From an uncultured Eremococcus sp. (GTDB taxonomy: Bacteria; Bacillota; Bacilli; Lactobacillales; Aerococcaceae), in assembly GCA_943914835.1 (NCBI GenBank), contig CALUDO010000019.1, forward strand, positions 1-19,906: a stretch of 19,906 bases of DNA, in the 5' to 3' direction. Both the position numbers and the translations under genes were made by a program. A model generated the notes under the pieces. That model made no database searches and was not told where the DNA came from. It saw nothing but the letters and a program-made list of their open reading frames with translations. How positions within the stretch are numbered: the stretch's first letter is position 1; the number at the start of each line of letters is the position of its first letter. Shown in pieces: positions 14,277 through 19,906 of this stretch.

Positions 14277-15426
14277 TTAATTTCTAAGTTATAGGTTCGT
14301 GTGGGGGGATTGAGGAGGAATTCTAGGTTCTGGATGAGCATTAAAAGCCAGAGGAAGGCCAAGATAAAGGATAAGATTTCAAAGGCAGTTAAGGTGATAT
14401 AGGTCCCTAGCATATGAAGGAGCGTTAACAGGACTAAGGCGCCACCTACTATATAGGAAAGACGGGAGAATTCCTGACGGACTTTGGGAAGAAAGAGGCG
14501 GTGTCCTCCAATCATAACAACCACTAGAATAACTAACATTTCAGCGGCTCGATTATGGTAGTCAGGGTAGGCTCCTGGTCCATCCACAGGGAAGAAACCG
14601 ACCAGACCCAAACTTAGGGCGTCAAGGTTAAAAGCCCCCTTAAGCACTTCAAACCACGGTGTTCAGGATATATCTTAACCAAGTTTATGAATAGTGAATC
14701 CACTAAGGTCACCAAGAGGAAGGCCGAAAGCATTAGGGTTAAGTTAAACTGCCAAGCAGAAACGGCTTGAGAGGACCCAAGATAACTCAAATGCCGATGC
14801 CACCACTGGCCCTGACTATTGGTTAACATGGCTATGATAACTCCTCCTAACATGACGGCAACCATTAATCGAACCAGACGATGGGTTGAGAATGTATACA
14901 TAAAGTAAAGAGTCACATAATTCACCGTTCCAAAGAGGAGACTGGCAAAGGCTGTTGACAAGTAAATATCCCAAGCTAGACCGTAGAAAAGTTGATCAAA
15001 CAAGTAAAAGAAAAAGACCAGGCCAATCAAAGTCATGACCACCATGGCCGAGACCAGGGACGGATAGTTCCGCCAAGGGATGTTGGCCACCAAGGGCAAA
15101 CGACGTTGCTTGGCTTGATAAAATGTTTTCGTCACCAGAATGGCACTGCCTACTGTAGCCAAAATAATGACTAAACCAGAAATAGATTGCCGGCCGGACA
15201 GAGGAATTAAGGATTCAAAGAAGAGGCCAGCTATGATAAGGAATAAAACTGTTTGAATGATGGTCAGCCAGATCATCCGGTCAAGAACCTGGTCTTGGAC
15301 TTGATGATCTGGTTCTTGGATAATATGATAATTCTTTTCCTGATAGGTCAGGCTTAACTCCTGGCCCCCTCTTCGGAAGTAATCGGTGATTTCATTGGAT
15401 TCAATACGAATAGATTCTTTGGACAT
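14273..15426 (-). pseudogene. Polytopic membrane protein gene split by a frameshift
   Basis: Two overlapping minus-strand frames (14614-15426, 270 codons; 14273-14647, 124 codons) look like halves of one protein. The first has a polar N-terminus of about 50 residues, then about six hydrophobic helices, and ends abruptly after FINLVKIYPEHRGLK. The second could only start at a GTG without a ribosome binding site, and carries GLVGFFPVDGPG...YHNRAA plus about three more helices, resembling DUF998-type membrane proteins. One extra base in the GGGGG run (14635-14639) would join them into a 384-residue protein. The first ATG has AAAGGAAG. The gene lies downstream of the DUF937 gene, beyond its terminator, with no clear promoter of its own. 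It may be a true pseudogene, an assembly error or a site of programmed slippage. Function unknown. Confidence 0.65.
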
Positions 15427-15454
15427 GATTCTTGACTTCCTTTCTCAAGACACA

Positions 15455-15478
15455 CAAAAAAACCAAGCCGAGCTTGGT
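15455..15478 (-). terminator. Intrinsic terminator after the DUF937 gene
   Basis: On the minus strand ACCAAGC and GCTTGGT form a perfect 7-bp stem with a 3-base loop, followed by seven T. It stands between the DUF937 gene and the split membrane-protein gene. Confidence 0.9.
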
Positions 15479-15491
15479 CTTTTCATTCAAA

Positions 15492-16118
15492 TTATTTGAA
15501 CATGTTCAAGATAGAATCTAAAAGACCATGATCGTCATCCTTGGCAGCTTGATCACTCTGCGTTTGATTACCGCCAGCCATATCTAGGATATTACCAAAT
15601 AGTCCGCCATCTTGATTCTTTTGGTGAACTTCTTTGTCCACTTCTTCCGTATGTTTCTTAACTTCTTCTGGACTTAAATTCTTATCTTTTTTCTCTTTAG
15701 CGAAATAAGACATCAAGACAGGCACTAGAAGAATGAGCACGCGTTTAACAGCGGCTGGTTCAATATCGAAGGTTTGAGCTAATCGATCAATAATCGATTC
15801 CTTATCTTGGAAGACATGCCCTAACATCTTGTCGCCATCTTCCTCATCAGCGGCCGTTCTACCATTCACGTAATCTTTAACAGAGCCATAAGACTTGTCA
15901 TTAGCATGGTCATTCAAGGCTTTATCAAAGGAAGATAAACCTTCATCAGTTTGGTTGTTACGGTTAATAGCTTTAAGAATTAAGGGAAGGCCTGCGGCTA
16001 AAATGGAGGAAACTTTAGAAGAAGAAATCCCAGCCTTTTCAGCAATAGCATCTACATCTTCTTGTTTAGTATTGGTAAAGATATCCAGTGCATTCCCAAA
16101 GTTTTCAAATAGTCCCAT
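15492..16118 (-). CDS. DUF937 domain-containing protein
   Basis: A 208-residue soluble-looking, helical, strongly charged protein. Residues 1-140 match the DUF937 type: MGLFENFGNALDIF, a helix-turn region ISSSKVSSILAAGLPLILKAI, and AAVKRVLILLVPVLMSYFAKEK, the only markedly hydrophobic stretch (about 124-140), too short and amphipathic for a sure membrane helix. Residues 140-170 are Lys/Glu rich. The C-terminus has two similar short motifs, GGLFGNILDM (171-180) and HGLLDSILNM (197-206), echoing the N-terminal GLF motif. No function is established for the family. Start supported by AAAGGTGG. Own extended -10 promoter and terminator. Confidence 0.8.
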   Translation of the reverse strand: MGLFENFGNALDIFTNTKQEDVDAIAEKAGISSSKVSSILAAGLPLILKAINRNNQTDEGLSSFDKALNDHANDKSYGSVKDYVNGRTAADEEDGDKMLGHVFQDKESIIDRLAQTFDIEPAAVKRVLILLVPVLMSYFAKEKKDKNLSPEEVKKHTEEVDKEVHQKNQDGGLFGNILDMAGGNQTQSDQAAKDDDHGLLDSILNMFK

Positions 16119-16148
16119 AGTAAGACCACCTTTCTAAAGTATAAGTTT

Positions 16149-16154
16149 ACTATA
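16149..16154 (-). promoter_or_regulatory. Extended -10 promoter of the DUF937 gene
   Basis: On the minus strand ATGGTATAGTAAAC holds TATAGT with TG plus one base before it, about 30 bases upstream of the ATG. Just upstream, AAGCGA-N7-TCGCTT (around 16169-16187) forms a 6-bp inverted repeat of unknown role. Confidence 0.6.
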
Positions 16155-16250
16155 CCATGGTCCCAAGAAAAGCGATACTCATTCGCTTGTGAAAAGGATT
16201 CATAAGCCTGTGGTAATAATAATGAAATAGCCATCATCTCTACTCCCGCT

Positions 16251-16281
16251 ATAAAAAGCCAAAACCCTAGGGCTTCGGCTT
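16251..16281 (-). terminator. Intrinsic terminator after transketolase
   Basis: On the minus strand a 12-position stem (arms 16270-16281 and 16256-16267, two G-U pairs) with a tight loop is followed by TTTTTATAG. It lies about 20 bases after the transketolase stop. Confidence 0.88.
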
Positions 16282-16301
16282 CTGTTACAATAATTAAAAA
16301 T

Positions 16302-18302
16302 TTAGCTAAAATGTTCTTGATAGAGGGATACAATGTTATCTACGGTAAAGCCATAGTCTTGAGTCACTTGGGCTCCCTTTCCAGAAGCCCCGTACCGGTC
16401 TATACCTAGGGTATAACCGTCCAAGCCGACATAGCGTTCCCAACCGAAGCTAGACCCCATTTCAATGGCCATCCGGTTGCGGACTGCCTTGGGTAGGACA
16501 CTTTCTTTGTAGGCTTGGTCCTGTTCATCAAAGCGGTTCATGGATGGAACAGAGACCACTGAAACATCTTGGCCTTTGGCAGCTAGTTCAGCTTGAGCCT
16601 TAATTGCCAAGTCCACTTCAGACCCTGATGCTAGAAGGATTCCTTGTGGCTGGTCTCCCTTAGCTGGACTAATCACGTAAGCCCCCTTATCCACACCACT
16701 ATAGGCTAGGTCATGGGTAGATTCTAAGACAGGTAAGCCTTGACGGCTCAAGACTAAGAGGGTAGGTCTATCGGTAGACTCTAAGGCAATCTTCCAAGCG
16801 GCTGACACTTCATTACCATCGGCTGGCCGAATCACATTGAGGTTAGGCATGGCACGGAAGGTGGCCAATTGTTCCACCGGTTCATGGGTAGGACCATCTT
16901 CGCCCACTGCAACCGAATCATGGGTGAAGACATAGGTGCCAGGCAGCTTAGAAATTGCCGCTAGACGGATAGAGGCCTTCAAGTAGTCTGAGAAGACGAA
17001 GAAGGTTCCCACATAGGCCCGACTACCCCCATGAAGCATAATCCCATTCAAGATGGCTCCCATAGCAAACTCCCGAACCCCGAACCAAATATTGCGGCCC
17101 GCATAGTTATCGGCATCGAAGTCAGAGTCTGCTTTGTTCATAGTGTTATTCGAAGACGATAAGTCAGCCGACCCACCCCAGAAATACGGCAGAGCTTGGC
17201 CTAGGGTTTGGATGGCTGCTTGAGAAGTGGCCCGACTAGCCTTAGCCTCATCACCCACTGTGTATTTTGGTAGAATGTCTTCTAAATCTACTGCCACTTT
17301 CTCCTGATGGGCTTCTTTAAATTGGACCATTAAGTCTGGATAGGCCGTTTGATAGGCTTCAAAGGTAGCCTGCCAATCTGTTTGCGCAGACTCTCCTCGG
17401 TCAGCCAAGATTTCTTGGAAACGGTCTCTCACTTCTTGAGGAACATGGAAGGCATCATAGTCCCAGCCATAGGCCTCTTTAGCAACCGCTATCCCTTCTT
17501 CTCCTAGAGGAGCTCCATGAACCTTATTAGTTCCCGCCTTAGGCGCTCCAAAGCCAATCACCGTTTTGACTTCAATCAAAGTTGGCTTGTCAGAGGTCTT
17601 GGCTTGATCCAGAGCCTTATGGATGGCCTCCATATCATTGCCATCCTCGACTCGAAGGTAGTTCCAAGCCATAGCTTCAAACCGGCCTTGAATATCTTCA
17701 ATAAAGGATTTGTCTAAGTCTCCATCCAAGGAAATATCATTCGAATCATACAGGACCACTAGCTTATTCAATTTCAACTTACCGGCTAGGGAAGCCGCTT
17801 CATAGGAGATTCCCTCCATCAAGTCGCCGTCACCGCATAAGGCATAGGTATAGTGATCTACTAGGTGGTGGTCGTCTTGGTTATAAGTAGCAGCTAGGTG
17901 TGCTTCTGCCATAGCCATACCCACAGCATTGGCAATCCCTTGCCCTAAAGGACCGGTCGTGGCCTCTACCCCGTCGGTGTAATGAACTTCCGGGTGGCCG
18001 GGGGTTCGAGAACCAAGCTGACGGAAGTTCTTCAAGTCATCTAGAGTCACGTCATAGCCAGCTAAGTGCAACAAAGAATAGAGCAAAGCAGACCCGTGAC
18101 CGGCAGACAGAACAAAACGGTCACGATCGACCCAAGATGAGTCCTTAGGATTAACTTTCAAGAAACGAGACCATAAAACATAAGCCATAGGAGCGGCCCC
18201 CATGGGGAGCCCTGGGTGTCCTGAATTCGCTGTCTGGATAGCGTCAATAGATAAGGTCCGAATGGTATTCACTGCTAACTGGTCAATACGATCATAAGTC
18301 AT
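16302..18302 (-). CDS. tkt: Transketolase
   Basis: Thiamine-diphosphate enzyme of the non-oxidative pentose phosphate pathway that moves two-carbon ketol units from ketose to aldose phosphates. At 666 residues it is full length. Seen in order are SGHPGLPMG with His29, AGHGSALLY with His69, GPLGQG (117-122), the ThDP/Mg motif GDGDLMEG (157-164), the central pyrimidine-binding half with GVREFAMG (catalytic Glu at about 411), and DSVAVGEDGPTHEP, followed by the C-terminal domain. Start supported by GGAGG with proper spacing. It follows the transaldolase gene on the same strand and has its own promoter overlapping the transaldolase terminator. With that gene it interconverts C3 to C7 sugar phosphates. 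Confidence 0.97.
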   Translation of the reverse strand: MTYDRIDQLAVNTIRTLSIDAIQTANSGHPGLPMGAAPMAYVLWSRFLKVNPKDSSWVDRDRFVLSAGHGSALLYSLLHLAGYDVTLDDLKNFRQLGSRTPGHPEVHYTDGVEATTGPLGQGIANAVGMAMAEAHLAATYNQDDHHLVDHYTYALCGDGDLMEGISYEAASLAGKLKLNKLVVLYDSNDISLDGDLDKSFIEDIQGRFEAMAWNYLRVEDGNDMEAIHKALDQAKTSDKPTLIEVKTVIGFGAPKAGTNKVHGAPLGEEGIAVAKEAYGWDYDAFHVPQEVRDRFQEILADRGESAQTDWQATFEAYQTAYPDLMVQFKEAHQEKVAVDLEDILPKYTVGDEAKASRATSQAAIQTLGQALPYFWGGSADLSSSNNTMNKADSDFDADNYAGRNIWFGVREFAMGAILNGIMLHGGSRAYVGTFFVFSDYLKASIRLAAISKLPGTYVFTHDSVAVGEDGPTHEPVEQLATFRAMPNLNVIRPADGNEVSAAWKIALESTDRPTLLVLSRQGLPVLESTHDLAYSGVDKGAYVISPAKGDQPQGILLASGSEVDLAIKAQAELAAKGQDVSVVSVPSMNRFDEQDQAYKESVLPKAVRNRMAIEMGSSFGWERYVGLDGYTLGIDRYGASGKGAQVTQDYGFTVDNIVSLYQEHFS

Positions 18303-18320
18303 ATATTCAATCCTCCATAA

Positions 18321-18349
18321 GTATAATATCTCTCATTTAAAGTTATCAA
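18321..18349 (-). promoter_or_regulatory. Transketolase promoter
   Basis: On the minus strand TTGATA (18344-18349) and TTATAC (18321-18326) are spaced by 17 bases. The -35 overlaps the T run of the upstream transaldolase terminator. Confidence 0.7.
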
Positions 18350-18375
18350 AAAGGCCGGGCCTTCCCTGCCCGGCC
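18347..18375 (-). terminator. Intrinsic terminator after transaldolase
   Basis: On the minus strand GGCCGGGC and GCCCGGCC form a perfect all-GC 8-bp stem around a 7-base loop, followed by five T. Confidence 0.92.
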
Positions 18376-18400
18376 GCAATAAAGTCACACATGTATCTAC

Positions 18401-19045
18401 CTATTTCTGAAAGGATTCCCAGTCTTTCAAGAAGGCAGCAATTCCCTTGTCCGTTAGGGGGTGGCTCCATAATTTAGGGAAGAGGGAGCCAGGAATGGTG
18501 GCAATATGACCCCCGGCCAGGGCCGCTTCCTGCAAGTGGTTAATGGTCCGGATAGAGGCTGCGATAATTTCACTGTCCAGGCCATGAATATCTAGAACAG
18601 CCCGTAGGTCAGCAATTAATTCAGCCCCATATTCTCCCATATCATCCACCCGTCCCATAAAGGGTGAGATATAGGTTGCGCCAGCTTTAGCGGCCATCAA
18701 ACCTTGGGCCACACTAAAGATTAAGGTGACATTGGTCTTAATATCCAAATCCTTCAATTGATGGACCGCTGCAAGACCCGCTTCAGTCATAGGAATCTTA
18801 ACCACAACATTCGGAGCCCAAGCTGCCAACTTCTTAGCTTCCTCCACCATCCCCTCAGTATCCAAGCTAATCACTTCGGCTGAGACGGGTCCATCCACCA
18901 AGTCACAGATTTCTTTGATAACTTCTTCAAAATCACGACCTTCCCGCGAAATAATGGTCGGGTTGGTAGTCACACCATCCACTAAGCCTAAGGCCTTGAC
19001 CCGCTTAATCTCTTCCACATTGGCTGTATCTAAGAAAAACTTCAT
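18401..19045 (-). CDS. tal: Transaldolase (TalC / fructose-6-phosphate aldolase-like family)
   Basis: A small transaldolase of 214 residues that moves a dihydroxyacetone unit between sugar phosphates through a Schiff base. Visible are the FLDTAN start (4-9), VTTNPTII (25-32), SAEVIS with Glu57, the Schiff-base Lys83 in VVKIPMT, NVTLIFS (105-111), SPFMGRVDD with Phe129, and IPGSLFPKLWSHPLT near the end. Glu rather than Gln at 57 and Phe rather than Tyr at 129 are the residues that separate true transaldolases from fructose-6-phosphate aldolases in this family. Start supported by AGGAGG. It has its own promoter and terminator and precedes transketolase, its pathway partner. Confidence 0.93.
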   Translation of the reverse strand: MKFFLDTANVEEIKRVKALGLVDGVTTNPTIISREGRDFEEVIKEICDLVDGPVSAEVISLDTEGMVEEAKKLAAWAPNVVVKIPMTEAGLAAVHQLKDLDIKTNVTLIFSVAQGLMAAKAGATYISPFMGRVDDMGEYGAELIADLRAVLDIHGLDSEIIAASIRTINHLQEAALAGGHIATIPGSLFPKLWSHPLTDKGIAAFLKDWESFQK

Positions 19046-19105
19046 ACCCTATTTCCTCCTAACATTCTGATAATCGTCCAAAATATTGACATAGACTACA
19101 CCGTC

Positions 19106-19134
19106 AGTATACCGTTTCCATACTTAAGATTCAA
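19106..19134 (-). promoter_or_regulatory. Transaldolase promoter
   Basis: On the minus strand TTGAAT (19129-19134) and TATACT (19106-19111) are spaced by 17 bases, close to the housekeeping consensus. The leader is about 50 bases. Confidence 0.8.
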
Positions 19135-19154
19135 TCTATCCCCATCCCTAGAAA

Positions 19155-19192
19155 ATTAAAAAGCCAAGAAGCTCTTTCGAGTTTCTTGGCTT
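19155..19192 (-). terminator. Intrinsic terminator after the surface-protein gene
   Basis: On the minus strand AAGCCAAGAA (19183-19192) pairs perfectly with TTCTTGGCTT (19161-19170) around a 12-base loop, followed by TTTAATTTTC. Confidence 0.88.
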
Positions 19193-19239
19193 AAGTTATT
19201 TAGAAGCTTAATCAATCATACTTAGAAATGTTCGTGTGA

Positions 19240-19906
19240 TTATTCTTCTTCTTTACGACGAGGTGCTACCATTCCAAGACCAGCAAGGACAGATAGGGCA
19301 GCTGCACCAAAGACTAAGTGGTTATCAGCTTCACCGGTTTCAGGAAGGTCTGAGTCAGAAGATTTAGCCGATGAAGATGTAGACTTACCGTCTTTAGCTT
19401 CAGTAGCTACAGGTGTCTTACCTGCTTCTTTATCAGTTTCTTTAGCGCTGTCTTTACCTGCTTCTTTATCAGCAGACCCTTGACCAGCAGATTCACCAGC
19501 TTCAGATCCATCTGTTGAACCTGGAGTTTGGCTATCAGCTCCTGCTTGGTCAGACCCAGCTAATTGGTGTACAAGATCTTCAGCAGCAATCACATCGTGA
19601 GAGCCGTCTGGATAGTTAATGATGGCATCTCCCTTAAGACCTACTAAGATTTCAGTTCCTTTAGGGAAATCATTCGCATCGGCAATCGCGATCTTAACAG
19701 TTTCTTTCTCGATGTCCGTTAAGTTGTTGATGTCTTTAACGCCAGTCTTAGCAGGTAATTGAATATCAATTTCTTCTGCTTGTGATTTAGCAGTTTCTTC
19801 ACCATCATCCTCACCGTCATCTGATGAGGCGTTATCATCCTCTGATGGATTGTTGTCATCGTCTGATGGTTTATCGTCACCGTCTGATGGCTTGTCGTCA
19901 TCGTCT
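19240..19906 (-). CDS. LPXTG-anchored surface protein, C-terminal part
   Basis: Only the last 221 codons are in the window; the frame stays open to the right edge, so the gene begins outside. From the edge inward come acidic repeats rich in Asp, Pro and Ser (DDKPSDGDDKPSD type). Next is a module of about 60 residues running from VKDINNLTDIEKETV through FPKGTEILV to INYPDGSHDVI, similar in style to the YPDG/Rib-type modules of streptococcal and aerococcal adhesins. Then comes a Gly/Ser/Lys/Glu-rich wall-spanning region, and finally LPETG, a hydrophobic helix and the charged tail RRKEEE. Sortase A would cleave at LPETG and couple the protein to peptidoglycan. It probably acts in adhesion or display; the N-terminal domain that would tell is missing. 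A GTG at 19593 is internal and not the start. Confidence 0.9.
   Translation of the reverse strand, partial: DDDDKPSDGDDKPSDDDNNPSEDDNASSDDGEDDGEETAKSQAEEIDIQLPAKTGVKDINNLTDIEKETVKIAIADANDFPKGTEILVGLKGDAIINYPDGSHDVIAAEDLVHQLAGSDQAGADSQTPGSTDGSEAGESAGQGSADKEAGKDSAKETDKEAGKTPVATEAKDGKSTSSSAKSSDSDLPETGEADNHLVFGAAALSVLAGLGMVAPRRKEEE
19806..19906 (-). repeat. Acidic low-complexity repeat in the surface protein
   Basis: A degenerate repeat of roughly 18-24 bases, marked by recurring CCATCAGA on the minus strand, encodes D-rich units of six to eight residues ending in PSD or PSE. It runs off the right edge of the window, so copy number is unknown. Confidence 0.75.

Noticed and set aside
14273..15426. 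Two independent translationally coupled membrane genes
   Set aside because: The second frame has no ribosome binding site, starts inside a transmembrane protein fold, and joins perfectly with a single base change, so one split gene is more likely.
16052..16333. Minus-strand open frame of 93 codons between transketolase and the DUF937 gene
   Set aside because: It overlaps both real genes, the transketolase terminator and the DUF937 promoter, and has no ribosome binding site evidence.

Overview
The window looks like chromosomal DNA of a low-to-moderate-GC Firmicute of the Lactobacillales. This rests on strong AGGAGG-type ribosome binding sites, an EIIC-EIIB GlcNAc phosphotransferase, a BceRS-BceAB peptide-resistance module, an LPXTG-anchored surface protein and Gram-positive style intrinsic terminators. 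Aerococcaceae is my best guess, from gene flavour only; no rRNA or other decisive marker is present. I see no transposase, phage gene or CRISPR array. Most genes lie on the minus strand in short transcription units, usually separated by good terminators.

Region by region: 1-277 is intergenic with one perfect hairpin. 278-3028 (minus) holds nagA and nagE: nagE imports and phosphorylates N-acetylglucosamine and nagA deacetylates the product. A CcpA-type cre site lies in the spacer of the nagE promoter. 3339-4148 (plus) encodes a zinc-ribbon membrane protein of unknown function. 4214-4285 (minus) is tRNA-Arg(CCU), preceded by a long imperfect hairpin and followed by an 18-bp-stem palindromic terminator. 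4435-5010 (minus) is a lone HutD-family cupin.

5145-9585 (minus) is a complete four-gene module, bceR-bceS-bceA-bceB: response regulator, intramembrane-sensing kinase, ABC ATPase and FtsX-type permease. Such modules sense and resist cell-wall-active peptides such as bacitracin. A palindrome of the ACAA-N2-TTGT type lies upstream of bceA, inside the bceS terminator.

9772-11037 (plus) is a HI0933/BaiN-type flavoprotein. 11135-11506 (minus) is a pyrimidine-dimer-glycosylase-like protein that keeps Glu23 but not Thr2. 11623-12483 (minus) is a DegV lipid-binding protein. 12660-14212 (plus) holds a TetR regulator followed by an EamA/DMT transporter it may control. 14273-15426 (minus) is one polytopic membrane protein split by an apparent one-base frameshift at a G run. 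15492-16118 (minus) is a DUF937 protein. 16302-19045 (minus) carries transketolase and a TalC-type transaldolase, i.e. the non-oxidative pentose phosphate pathway, each with its own promoter. 19240 to the end (minus) is the C-terminal part of an LPXTG surface protein with acidic repeats.

I found no clearly new multi-gene system. The most checkable oddities are the split membrane gene, the glycosylase-like protein without its nucleophile, the structured leader before the tRNA, and the operator-like palindrome inside the bceS terminator.
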